32,004 bases of DNA from a virus, in IMG/VR virus record IMGVR_UViG_3300042922_000073, positions 1 through 32,004 of that record. One strand, given 5' to 3'. Of the stretch, positions 16,384 through 23,343 are shown piece after piece. Positions within the stretch are counted from its first letter, which is position 1, and every line of letters begins with the position of its first letter. The notes under the pieces were generated by a model. That model was not told the origin of the DNA. It did no database searches and worked only from the letters and a program-made list of their open reading frames with translations. The position numbers were made by a program, and so were the translations under genes.

Positions 16384-16385
16384 TT

Positions 16386-16886
16386 ATGGAACGGCTTAAG
16401 TCTTTCTTTGAAAGATCCGAAACTTGGTTTATAGAAAACGATCTGCATATTTATCTTGGTGTCTTAAGTATTGTAGTAATAAGCGTACTTTCTTGGATGC
16501 TTATTACAGAGGTCCAAAAGAATAATATCCTCCGAGAGCAAGTGGTTGAAGCTATTGGTGTTATATCAGACAGGGATCGTAAAATCTCTGGACTTCAGGC
16601 CGAAGTAGATCTTAATAAAATTAATACTCCGACTATTTTAGAAAATCTCCAGTCAAGACCTGTATCAGAAACGGTTGAAAAGGGTAGTAATAAACTCAAT
16701 GCAAAAATTGAGAAAGTACAAAACACTTTGATAAATAAACCTGCTGATACAGTGATCATTACTAAGACTGAAACTAAGACTGTTGAAAAACCAGTACCCG
16801 TTGATTCAGAACTTAAAGCTATGATGCAGCAGTCTTATTGTCAAAGCTACCCAGAAGACAAGTCTTGCAAAAAGGTGAAGAAGTGA
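16386..16886 (+). CDS. Inner-membrane spanin-like protein, pair 2
   Basis: A 166-residue protein with an N-terminal amphipathic stretch, one TM segment at about residues 21-41 (I-Y-L-G-V-L-S-I-V-V-I-S-V-L-S-W) and a long periplasmic Glu/Lys/Asn-rich helical region, ending in a Cys-containing basic tail (S-Y-C-Q-S-Y-P-E-D-K-S-C-K-K). Its stop overlaps the GTG start of a lipoprotein (GTGA). Topology and coupling to a lipoprotein match a second inner spanin, although its sequence shows no clear similarity to the first. Confidence 0.68.
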   Translation: MERLKSFFERSETWFIENDLHIYLGVLSIVVISVLSWMLITEVQKNNILREQVVEAIGVISDRDRKISGLQAEVDLNKINTPTILENLQSRPVSETVEKGSNKLNAKIEKVQNTLINKPADTVIITKTETKTVEKPVPVDSELKAMMQQSYCQSYPEDKSCKKVKK

Positions 16887-17152
16887 AATATCTAATTTTA
16901 TTCGCTTTATCAATATCTTTGTGCTCTTGTGGATATCAAAAACCTATTGTAATTTTACCTGCTGATGAGTCTTTGGCTGAATGCACAATTAGTCCCCCTC
17001 CTGAACTAACAGGTAGAGATGGCAAAGATAAACTTATTCTTGCTTCTGCATGGTCTGTACAGACAAATAATTTGGGTAAGTGCAATCAAAAATTACAACG
17101 TCTCCAAGTCTGGAAACGGATAAATCAGCAAAGATTTGGGGAGGGAAAATGA
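16883..17152 (+). CDS. Outer-membrane spanin lipoprotein (Rz1-like), pair 2
   Basis: An 89-residue lipoprotein. GTG 16883 is chosen over an upstream ATG because it follows an AAAGGTGAAG SD and puts the signal peptide (M-K-Y-L-I-L-F-A-L-S-I-S) at the N terminus, ending in lipobox L-C-S-C. The mature chain has I-V-I-L-P-A-D-E-S-L-A-E-C, a Pro-rich S-P-P-P-E-L-T motif, and N-L-G-K-C-N-Q-K-L-Q-R-L-Q-V-W-K at the end, closely resembling outer spanins. It shares the C...L...LQ-W-K end pattern with the pair 1 lipoprotein, suggesting an ancient duplication or functional parallel. Confidence 0.8.
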   Translation: MKYLILFALSISLCSCGYQKPIVILPADESLAECTISPPPELTGRDGKDKLILASAWSVQTNNLGKCNQKLQRLQVWKRINQQRFGEGK

Positions 17153-17424
17153 CCACACCATCTAACAATGACCAGTCCAAAGCCTACGAAACTGTTAAGA
17201 GTGCATTGATTGCACTTCTCTTTCTAATAGCAGGCTGGAGTTATAACAGCATCCAAAAATTAGAAGAAAGATTATATACAATTCAGTCGACGGCTATGAC
17301 ACAAGCCTCAGCACAGCAGTTAGAAGATCGCCTGTCACGGTCTATAGAAGTGCGTTTTAACGACTTAGGTAATAGGTTGGACTTGATACTTCAGCTTGTC
17401 AGGGCATCTGATAAAAATAAATAA
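17149..17424 (+). CDS. Single-TM coiled-coil protein of the lysis cassette
   Basis: A 91-residue protein starting at ATG 17149 (overlap ATGA with the previous gene, SD GGGGAGGG). A polar N terminus, TM at about residues 17-34 (A-L-I-A-L-L-F-L-I-A-G-W) and a C-terminal helix L-E-D-R-L-S-R-S-I-E-V-R-F-N-D-L-G-N-R-L-D with heptad pattern. It could be a pinholin or antiholin-like regulator, or a membrane anchor. Function is not recognisable. Confidence 0.65.
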   Translation: MTTPSNNDQSKAYETVKSALIALLFLIAGWSYNSIQKLEERLYTIQSTAMTQASAQQLEDRLSRSIEVRFNDLGNRLDLILQLVRASDKNK

Positions 17425-17464
17425 TCTCCTTGTAAAAACAAAAATTAAATAGGGGATTTATCCT

Positions 17465-17980
17465 ATGCTTTTGAAAATATTAAACGGATTTTCACAGGCA
17501 GCTATCATCGTACTTGCCTTTGTATTAATAGTAACGATCACAAATAAACACTCTTCAAATCTTGCACTTGAGGATTTTCAAACACAGGTGAATAAAAGAT
17601 TTGAAGATGATAAGAAATATTATGACGGTAGGATCAAAACTGTACAAGATAATTTAAACACTTATCAACAAACAAGGGAAGCAAGGGCACAACTATACTC
17701 TAAACGACTTGATGAGCTATACGATTTGTACAAGAAAGATCCTATTCCTATTCAAAATACTAACAAAGTTGCTCCTAGTGTTGATGGTAACTTTTCTTAT
17801 TTAGAAGTAAAAGCAAATAAGATTGATGAAAAGGTGGATAACCTTGATAGTAAGGTATCAACTAAAATTTCTATAATCGAAAAGAAACTTGAACTGGTGG
17901 AACAACAAAATAAAGTAGGTACAAAAGTAATTAATAACAACCAATCAAGTGCTGTTGTTAATATGCCTGTACCTAACTGA
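17465..17980 (+). CDS. Membrane-anchored coiled-coil protein, unknown
   Basis: A 171-residue protein with TM at about residues 7-27 (N-G-F-S-Q-A-A-I-I-V-L-A-F-V-L-I-V-T-I) followed by an entirely helical, charged region. It includes a long D-D-K-K-Y-Y-D-G-R-I-K-T stretch and a second coiled coil K-I-D-E-K-V-D-N-L-D-S-K-V. It ends in an Asn/Pro-rich tail. It is the last gene before the convergent terminator. Topology is spanin-like but no outer partner follows. The role is unknown. Confidence 0.65.
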   Translation: MLLKILNGFSQAAIIVLAFVLIVTITNKHSSNLALEDFQTQVNKRFEDDKKYYDGRIKTVQDNLNTYQQTREARAQLYSKRLDELYDLYKKDPIPIQNTNKVAPSVDGNFSYLEVKANKIDEKVDNLDSKVSTKISIIEKKLELVEQQNKVGTKVINNNQSSAVVNMPVPN

Positions 17981-18012
17981 ATTATAAGAATAAGAAGTCC
18001 CCTAGGACACAT

Positions 18013-18036
18013 AAGAGCTTATCGCCATTTGCTCTT
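18013..18036. repeat. Short inverted repeat before the terminator
   Basis: AAGAGC (18013-18018) and GCTCTT (18031-18036) flank a 12-nt loop, directly before the main terminator hairpin. It may help termination of the late transcript; no T tract follows it. Confidence 0.35.
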
Positions 18037-18040
18037 CTCA

Positions 18041-18080
18041 AATTAAAAGCCGCCTTCCTTTTGGGAGAGCGGCTTTCTTT
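18041..18080. terminator. Bidirectional intrinsic terminator between convergent units
   Basis: The stem AAAGCCGC (18046-18053) / GCGGCTTT (18069-18076) extends inward through CTTCC/GGGAG-type pairs with one bulge around a TTTT loop. The right side runs into CTTTT for the plus strand. The left side (AAATTAAAA) gives a U-rich tract for the minus strand. It sits between the last late gene and the last minus-strand gene. Confidence 0.88.
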
Positions 18081-18100
18081 TCGTCTATGATTTTATGCGA

Positions 18101-18265
18101 TTAATCAAATGCTCCATAAACATTTATTTCAAGCCACATCTTAGCAGCCAACAGATTAATCGTTTTATGTATGAGATTCATATCCTTATCAAATATTTGC
18201 GTGTTTCCTTGCCCATCATCACCAATTTGATAATCTTTATATTTTGTTAGCGTCAATTTAATCAT
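18101..18265 (-). CDS. Small protein, 54 aa, unknown
   Basis: An ORF of 54 codons read from ATG 18265 to TAA 18101. It shares a base with the stop of the upstream gene (TAATG), a translational coupling arrangement used repeatedly in this operon. The chain starts M-I-K-L-T-L-T-K-Y-K-D-Y-Q-I-G-D-D-G, then a helical L-I-H-K-T-I-N-L-L-A-A-K-M-W-L-E, ending G-A-F-D. It fills the space up to the terminator. No family was recognised. Confidence 0.62.
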   Translation of the reverse strand: MIKLTLTKYKDYQIGDDGQGNTQIFDKDMNLIHKTINLLAAKMWLEINVYGAFD

Positions 18266-18483
18266 TATTCAGTCCTCTTCACTTTGAATTCAAAAGATTC
18301 TTTATCATTATTATCCACCCTATGCTCCTTGTCAACCTTTTTCACAGGCAGCTGTAGTGGAATATTCCTATACCCGTTCATCTCTGCAATATCCCTCTTA
18401 AAATAGTATGTGAAGATCCCTGCTGAGAATAGAATCACTATAGCAGCGATAAGAGCTAGAGTTTTATAGAAGTCTTTTGTCAT
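18265..18483 (-). CDS. Small single-TM membrane protein, 72 aa
   Basis: The start ATG at 18483 is preferred because it overlaps the previous stop as ATGA. An upstream in-frame ATG at 18495 adds only four residues and lies within the previous gene. TM at about residues 9-27 (L-A-L-I-A-A-I-V-I-L-F-S-A-G-I-F-T-Y-Y), then a charged cytoplasmic or periplasmic tail with K-V-D-K-E-H-R-V-D-N-N-D. Function unknown. Confidence 0.68.
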   Translation of the reverse strand: MTKDFYKTLALIAAIVILFSAGIFTYYFKRDIAEMNGYRNIPLQLPVKKVDKEHRVDNNDKESFEFKVKRTE

Positions 18484-18863
18484 CAAATATAACACTCCGA
18501 ATACAAAGTACCGGGACAGTGATCTTCGCGGATAATCTGCCCGGCAGCTTTGGCAATTGGATAGGCTTCTTTTCGAGTTAAGAAGTTACCATATTGGTCA
18601 GTGAAACCTTGAACCATTTTATCAAGACCACACCACTCAGCTAGCAATTCATTACCAATGGCATACATCTGCATTTGCATGATAGGACAACTATGACGAG
18701 TACCTGTAACAATATAACCGTTAAAGTTATAAGCTGCTTGTGCAATACGCCTTTGAACACCGTAATATTCCCAACGCATACGTCCATCTTCCATGACATT
18801 GGTAGAAGTCATTTCCTTGTGAACTTCAATAGCTTCTTTGATTCGCACAAATTTATCTGTCAT
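18483..18863 (-). CDS. Conserved phage hypothetical protein, 126 aa
   Basis: A 126-residue soluble protein with Y-I-V-T-G-T-R-H-S-C-P-I-M near residue 50, then G-F-T-D-Q-Y-G-N-F-L-T-R-K-E-A-Y-P-I-A-K-A-A-G-Q-I-I near residue 88 and a Cys pair at the end. The G-x-R-H and F-x-x-R-x-E-A...A-x-x-x-G-Q pattern is recurrent in unnamed phage proteins, but I know of no function. It overlaps its upstream neighbour by four bases. Confidence 0.72.
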   Translation of the reverse strand: MTDKFVRIKEAIEVHKEMTSTNVMEDGRMRWEYYGVQRRIAQAAYNFNGYIVTGTRHSCPIMQMQMYAIGNELLAEWCGLDKMVQGFTDQYGNFLTRKEAYPIAKAAGQIIREDHCPGTLYSECYI

Positions 18864-19078
18864 TTTCCCGCCCTTTTATTATTCCACTCAAGCTTAACAG
18901 TGTTAAGTTCACTTTCCAACTCTTTTCTATCCTGTGCAGAAATCACTCCTTGGGCATAGGCAAGGCTAATCTGAGCTTCACTCCATGTAGCATAGAATTG
19001 CATTGTTTCAGGAATCCTTGCTGTATGGATTAAGAGGATGTTGTCTCGGATGAATTGGATTAGTTGTTGTGTTGTCAC
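18860..19078 (-). CDS. Small helical protein, 72 aa, unknown
   Basis: GTG start at 19078 overlapping the upstream stop (GTGA). The chain is all-helical: Q-L-I-Q-F-I-R-D-N-I-L-L-I-H, then a W-S-E-A-Q-I-S-L-A-Y-A-Q-G-V-I-S-A-Q-D segment and a Lys/Glu-rich helix. No family recognised. Confidence 0.65.
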   Translation of the reverse strand: MTTQQLIQFIRDNILLIHTARIPETMQFYATWSEAQISLAYAQGVISAQDRKELESELNTVKLEWNNKRAGK

Positions 19079-19269
19079 AGGATCACCTCAAAGCTATCTT
19101 TATCAAACCAATAGTCAACTCTGTGGGGACCACGATAATCATAGACACCTTCCACAGTTACATGTGTAGAATTTACCTTTGAAACTTTGTACTGACCTCC
19201 TTTACGCATAGCGCCGCTCAAATCAACTACGGGGTGTTTTCGGATAACTTTGTCGCCTGACTTCAGCAT
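19075..19269 (-). CDS. Small SH3-like beta protein, 64 aa
   Basis: ATG 19269 follows TTGGAGAATAATAAT and is preferred over a longer frame that would run through the terminator hairpin. The chain (M-L-K-S-G-D-K-V-I-R, G-G-Q-Y-K-V-S-K-V, H-V-T-V-E-G-V-Y-D, F-D-K-D-S-F-E-V-I-L) has the five-strand layout of small SH3-like or KOW-type barrels seen in many phage early proteins. It is the first gene after promoter 19328-19356. Confidence 0.65.
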   Translation of the reverse strand: MLKSGDKVIRKHPVVDLSGAMRKGGQYKVSKVNSTHVTVEGVYDYRGPHRVDYWFDKDSFEVIL

Positions 19270-19286
19270 TATTATTATTCTCCAAT

Positions 19287-19324
19287 AAAAGAAAAAGGTC
19301 ACGACCTGTGAAAGCGTCATGACC
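19287..19324 (-). terminator. Intrinsic terminator downstream of nrdA
   Basis: On the minus strand a 9-bp stem (19316-19324 with 19297-19305, including one G-U wobble) closes a 10-nt loop and is followed by CTTTTTCTTTT. On the plus strand the same position is a C-A mismatch, so it is a minus-strand signal. It lies between the NrdA stop and the SD of the next gene. Confidence 0.82.
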
Positions 19325-19327
19325 GTA

Positions 19328-19356
19328 ATTTTAGGCTAAAGCATTGGGTGTGTCAA
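19328..19356 (-). promoter_or_regulatory. Sigma-70 type promoter (TTGACA-17-TAAAAT)
   Basis: Minus strand: consensus -35 TTGACA (19351-19356), exactly 17 nt spacer, -10 TAAAAT (19328-19333). Predicted start is about 19321, in or just before the terminator stem. It would drive the small genes 19269-18101 independently of nrdA. It is the closest match to a host housekeeping promoter that I saw in the window. Confidence 0.82.
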
Positions 19357-19365
19357 GGGTTTATT

Positions 19366-21060
19366 TTACTGACAAGCTAGACATTGGTCCTTGTCAGACG
19401 AAGCCTGAATCCCTGCCATGCTGTACACATAATATAGCCCAAGAATGTCTTCATTCAAGAATGCTTCCTTGTGTACTTCGTTGATGTAAGACTCATCCTC
19501 ACCAGCAGCAAAGAACAAATTCAAAGATTGCCATTGGTCCATGAACTTACCACGAGCAGCAGCTAGACGCAAGATAGTATGCTGATTGATTTCAAAAGCT
19601 GTGCGAAATACAAGCTTCTCTTCATCAGTCAACCAATCAACATGTTGAACACTCCCCATCTTGTCACGGATATCCTCAACATTTGCTTTGGTGAACACAC
19701 CCTTTTCTTTCATCAGTTTCAAAAGGTAGGGATTAACTCGGTCAACCTCACCCCCTGCACTTTTTTGTGTATAAACCATTGCAGTGTCGGGGCTAATCCC
19801 TTCACTAACACCCCCCATAATCAATGCCGTAGATTTAGTTGGAGCAATTGCAATCAAGTGTGTATTAGCTCGACCATAACCCTTCATCCACTTAGGCTCA
19901 CCCCAAACAGTTGCTAGCCATTCAGATGCTTTAATTGCCTCATCCTGAATATATTTAGCAACCTTGTTGTTCAACATATGTGCATCAAAGCTTTCAAAAG
20001 CAATCATCTTCTTTTGCATGTAAGAGTGAAGACCGCACTGACCCAAACCTAATGCACGGCTGTTCTTGGTGAACGCTACAGCCTTCTCAAGTCCCGGAAT
20101 GTTCTTGGCACGTTCAATGAACTCCTGACAAACAGCATCAAGGAAAACAATTGCTGTAAATACAGCATCAGTCTTATACCACTCATCGAAACGTTCAATG
20201 TTCATCGAAGCCAACACACAGGTGTAGGTGTACTCTTTACTTGAATGAAGCATAATTTCATTACAAAGCTGTGGGCTTTTCACATCAAGATTCTGCTCTA
20301 CATACCACTTAGGTCGTTTACGTTGTGCCTTTTGTGGAAAGAAGAAATAACCTTTACCTGTAACCATCTTGGTCTTGAGAGCTTTACCGTACCGTTGAAT
20401 AGCTTCTTGATCGCCAGATTTCAGACGTTCAATAAACTCATCCGAGACGTTCCACCCAATGTTATTACCATCCGGATGTTGTTCTAGATAAGTACAAACC
20501 TCGTTAAAATCTCCATGATCAATCGGCAAATAACCAGCCCAAGAACCACGCCGAGCCGTTCCTTGAGCTACGTACTCCATATCGCTCTGAAACCCTTCAA
20601 TCACCTGCATAACGCCGGTAGAAGTGCCACCTACACTGATAGATGAACCACGTGGACGTACATCACCAAGATATCCAGCAGTACCAAAGCCCATCTTAGT
20701 AAGCATTGCAGTTTCATGCTTTGCTTTATAGATACCGTCAATACTATCGGGAACATAGCTACCAGCGCAACTTACTGGAAGACCTCGATTAGTGCCTGTA
20801 TTCGCCAAGATGGGTGTACTAGGGCTTAGCCATCCTTTCCACATAATATCAAAGAACTTCTCTTTCCACTCCGATGGATCTGGCGTGTGTGCAGCCAATG
20901 TTGCCGCAATTCGTTGATATTGTTCTTTAGGGTTTGCAGCTTGGTACAAGTATTTATTTTTGAATAGCTGCCAAGAACCAGTGGACCAATGAGCAGGCAT
21001 TAAACCTTCTTCTTGCATCTTCTTGCGTTCATCACTCAATACACGATAACTGTTTGTCAT
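19366..21060 (-). CDS. nrdA: Ribonucleoside-diphosphate reductase, alpha subunit
   Basis: A 564-residue class I RNR large subunit that reduces NDPs to dNDPs for phage DNA synthesis. It lacks the N-terminal ATP-cone, so it is shorter than E. coli NrdA (761). Visible residues are redox Cys98 in P-V-S-C-A-G-S, the finger-loop motif P-Q-L-C-N-E-I (thiyl Cys266, Glu268), the second redox Cys281 and a C-terminal C-L-A-C (560/563) for thioredoxin or glutaredoxin. The residue aligned with E. coli Asn437 is Gln264, which is unusual. SD AAGGAGAAC; it follows nrdB by 10 bp. Confidence 0.92.
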   Translation of the reverse strand: MTNSYRVLSDERKKMQEEGLMPAHWSTGSWQLFKNKYLYQAANPKEQYQRIAATLAAHTPDPSEWKEKFFDIMWKGWLSPSTPILANTGTNRGLPVSCAGSYVPDSIDGIYKAKHETAMLTKMGFGTAGYLGDVRPRGSSISVGGTSTGVMQVIEGFQSDMEYVAQGTARRGSWAGYLPIDHGDFNEVCTYLEQHPDGNNIGWNVSDEFIERLKSGDQEAIQRYGKALKTKMVTGKGYFFFPQKAQRKRPKWYVEQNLDVKSPQLCNEIMLHSSKEYTYTCVLASMNIERFDEWYKTDAVFTAIVFLDAVCQEFIERAKNIPGLEKAVAFTKNSRALGLGQCGLHSYMQKKMIAFESFDAHMLNNKVAKYIQDEAIKASEWLATVWGEPKWMKGYGRANTHLIAIAPTKSTALIMGGVSEGISPDTAMVYTQKSAGGEVDRVNPYLLKLMKEKGVFTKANVEDIRDKMGSVQHVDWLTDEEKLVFRTAFEINQHTILRLAAARGKFMDQWQSLNLFFAAGEDESYINEVHKEAFLNEDILGLYYVYSMAGIQASSDKDQCLACQ

Positions 21061-21070
21061 TTAGTTCTCC

Positions 21071-22096
21071 TTAAAATTTAAAACCTTGGGAATCCCAATC
21101 ACGCTGGTATTGGTTGCCTTGACTGTTGAAGAAGTCAATAGAGCTGAACCCGTTGATACCTTTATAGAACCAATCTGCTACAGGGTTGTATTCCACTTTG
21201 AATAGATTTTCATATCCAAGGTTACGCAGGCAAAGATTGATACGACTCTGAGCAAAATACTCTAGCTGAACGTCTGTGATACCATCAATACGACCTTTCT
21301 CAAAGATTTTCTTGATGATTGCCTTCTCATGGAGAAAGACAGTTTCAGCGGCCAGATAAATATCTTTCTTAAGTTCTTCCTCAAAAGAGGAATCAATCAA
21401 TCCCGCTTCTTTCTTCTCTTTAAGAAGTGTGCGAAACAACCATGCTGCTGCCTCTGAGTGAAGATGTTCATCACGGGCAGAAAAATTAATTCCACTTACA
21501 ACATTCAGAAGTTTGTTCTTACCCTGACTCTGAAAATGTTTCAAGAAAGCAAAGCTGCTGTAAAGAATGGCACCCTCACCAAATGTGAAACACCCCAAAG
21601 CACGTAGATCATCCTTATCAGCAATACTACCTTCAAGAAACTCTACACGGGCTTTCAAATCTTCATCATCAAGGTATTCGTTATAGAAACTATCTGTAGC
21701 AAGTCCCAGTTCTTCATTGAGTGTACTATAAAATTTCCCGTGTACTGCAAGTTCCATTGCACCAAACATTGCAGCCATCGGTTGGATGTCAGCAGGGCGT
21801 GGGAATTTGTTAAATACAAATCCAAGCCAAAACTCATCACCAATGATCTGTTCGTACTTAGTGAACAATTTCAAAGTTGTAATAGTACCATGACGTTCAG
21901 CTTCAGTCATGTTTACTAGAATGTCTTGTTTATCCTTGTGAACCTTCACTTCAAAATGAGGCCAGAAAACAGCCGCTTGTTGATTAGTAAATTCACAAGC
22001 CTCTGGATAGTCAACAGTAAACTCTGTCTTTGGCGTTTGAATTTTAGTTAGCAAAACCTTCTCCTTATTGATTTGCATGTCGTTCAAGTTCAGCAC
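21071..22096 (-). CDS. nrdB: Ribonucleoside-diphosphate reductase, beta subunit
   Basis: About 341 residues (GTG 22096) or 335 if the ATG at 22078 is used; both starts lie inside the previous gene and neither has a clear SD. It supplies the radical to NrdA. Numbering from GTG: helix motif E115-L-A-V-H119-G-K-F-Y123, a G-E174-G motif and a proper E210-H-L-H213 motif. Tyr123 sits four residues after the His, as the radical Tyr122 of E. coli does, but the first E/H pair is spaced E-x3-H rather than E-x2-H. Otherwise the ferritin-like fold pattern is intact. Confidence 0.9.
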   Translation of the reverse strand: MLNLNDMQINKEKVLLTKIQTPKTEFTVDYPEACEFTNQQAAVFWPHFEVKVHKDKQDILVNMTEAERHGTITTLKLFTKYEQIIGDEFWLGFVFNKFPRPADIQPMAAMFGAMELAVHGKFYSTLNEELGLATDSFYNEYLDDEDLKARVEFLEGSIADKDDLRALGCFTFGEGAILYSSFAFLKHFQSQGKNKLLNVVSGINFSARDEHLHSEAAAWLFRTLLKEKKEAGLIDSSFEEELKKDIYLAAETVFLHEKAIIKKIFEKGRIDGITDVQLEYFAQSRINLCLRNLGYENLFKVEYNPVADWFYKGINGFSSIDFFNSQGNQYQRDWDSQGFKF

Positions 22097-22427
22097 AAAT
22101 TTTACCAGTGTTGTTAGATTGTTGACTCATTGTTTTCAGTGCAATTCGCAAGTCTAGGTCACAGGATTCCACGATTGCTTCCCAACTTGCTGCTCCACTC
22201 TTGAGCCACTTTTGGTCTTGCCTCTCCTCTCCCACATAACGCTGACAACTTACAATATTTCCTCGCAAGTTACGATGTTTAGAGAATTCAAGACTATAAG
22301 GTTCTGTAATATCCATTCCATTTTCAAACAAGATCTTTTCAATTGATTGTTTGTCATCTTTACCAAAAGCTTCTTTAAAATTATCAATAAGAAGCAAATC
22401 GCTAATCGAAAGTGTGTGACCGATCAT
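22065..22427 (-). CDS. Hypothetical protein, 120 aa
   Basis: A 120-residue soluble protein with a helical start (L-S-I-S-D-L-L-L-I-D-N-F-K-E-A-F-G), an R-Y-V-G-E-E-R-Q-D-Q-K-W-L-K-S-G-A-A-S-W-E-A-I-V-E-S-C segment and a helical end. It overlaps the next gene (nrdB) by up to 32 bases and the previous gene by four. Location between thyX and nrdBA suggests a link to nucleotide metabolism, but no family is recognised. Confidence 0.68.
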   Translation of the reverse strand: MIGHTLSISDLLLIDNFKEAFGKDDKQSIEKILFENGMDITEPYSLEFSKHRNLRGNIVSCQRYVGEERQDQKWLKSGAASWEAIVESCDLDLRIALKTMSQQSNNTGKICAELERHANQ

Positions 22428-22615
22428 TCTGTGTACTCCTCGAAAGCTTCCTGTGGCGAACTACCACCTTCATACATTTCAATAAACTCTACAATATTTT
22501 CTTGGACAACTAACCATGCGTCTTCTTTCTTCATTAGAAAGCCACGCTTTTTGAGGATGTTGATCAAGTCATTCAACCAAGCTGATACGTTGTAGTCATC
22601 GCGTTCAATAATCAT
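22424..22615 (-). CDS. Small acidic helical protein, 63 aa
   Basis: ATG 22615, three bases from the thyX stop. It is helical throughout with V-S-A-W-L-N-D-L-I-N-I-L-K-K-R-G and an acidic end S-P-Q-E-A-F-E-E-Y-T-E. Four-base overlap with the next gene. Function unknown. Confidence 0.65.
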   Translation of the reverse strand: MIIERDDYNVSAWLNDLINILKKRGFLMKKEDAWLVVQENIVEFIEMYEGGSSPQEAFEEYTE

Positions 22616-22617
22616 TT

Positions 22618-23343
22618 TTATTTCTCTCCTACCAAAGCTTTATAAGAAACAGGGAAAAGCTCTTTAACAATCTCTGCAACTTGCTGTGCAACTAGACGGG
22701 TTTCGTATTGCGTGTGAGAGTCAAGTCTCAGCACAAGCATATCACAGAAAGCTCCCAAAGTTCCACTCCAAATCCAAGTAGTCATCATCGATTGCGGAAG
22801 CACTTGTCGAGCCTGTTCGGCACACACTCCCTCTTCAATCATTGCAGTATAAACCTCCAACGCTACATCATTTACATCAGAGGGTGTCAAGTAGTTAGCA
22901 GCCGTATCGCTTGAAAAACTCATCCTGTGTGGTGGTATAGTTTCGAAGCTACTACCTTGCTTGACATTTTCAGCAGCCTTACGCCACGAGTCAGGCGTGT
23001 AGAATTCCACCTCACCCTTCACATACCGACGACTCACTTCATTCCAAGGCATAAACTTGTGCTTTACAAGTTGACGTGCTACAAATACTGGAGCCTTTAC
23101 ACGTACACTAATAAAGCTGTGATTAAATGGTGAAAAATGCTTATGTGATGCAAGATAGTTAATAAGCTTCTCGTCTGAACTTTTTAGTTTTTTATCATTA
23201 CCTGCACAATCACAAGTAAAACACATCCCATCGCAAATATATTCCCAGTCACTTTTCTTATCAAAGCTGCAACGTGCTGCGTCTACAACCGAAAGATCGT
23301 CGCCACAGTGGTTAATGTATTCTACTTTAATCTGACTCATCAC
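22618..23343 (-). CDS. thyX: Flavin-dependent thymidylate synthase ThyX
   Basis: A 241-residue FAD-dependent dTMP synthase. The ThyX motif normally R-H-R-x7-S appears here as K94-H95-K96-x7-S104, preceded by the conserved R90-Q and followed by R-R-Y-V, with H-F-S-P-F-N-H (residues 69-75) upstream. A Cys-rich insert C-D-G-M-C-F-T-C-D-C (residues 37-46) is extra compared with the canonical enzyme and could bind a metal. The C terminus has L-R-L-D-S-H-T-Q-Y-E-T-R. It adjoins RNR and a MazG-like gene, forming a dTTP-supply block. Overlap ATGA with the upstream gene. Confidence 0.88.
   Translation of the reverse strand: MMSQIKVEYINHCGDDLSVVDAARCSFDKKSDWEYICDGMCFTCDCAGNDKKLKSSDEKLINYLASHKHFSPFNHSFISVRVKAPVFVARQLVKHKFMPWNEVSRRYVKGEVEFYTPDSWRKAAENVKQGSSFETIPPHRMSFSSDTAANYLTPSDVNDVALEVYTAMIEEGVCAEQARQVLPQSMMTTWIWSGTLGAFCDMLVLRLDSHTQYETRLVAQQVAEIVKELFPVSYKALVGEK

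Noticed and set aside
17440-17470. Hairpin hiding the SD of gene 17465-17980 (AGGGGAT/ATCCT)
   Set aside because: The loop would be two bases or the stem only three pairs; not convincing.
18308-18335. TTGACA-16-TAATAA on the minus strand within the small membrane protein gene
   Set aside because: Plausible internal promoter, but it lies in coding sequence, the spacer is 16 and only one micro-gene is downstream; not strong enough to list.
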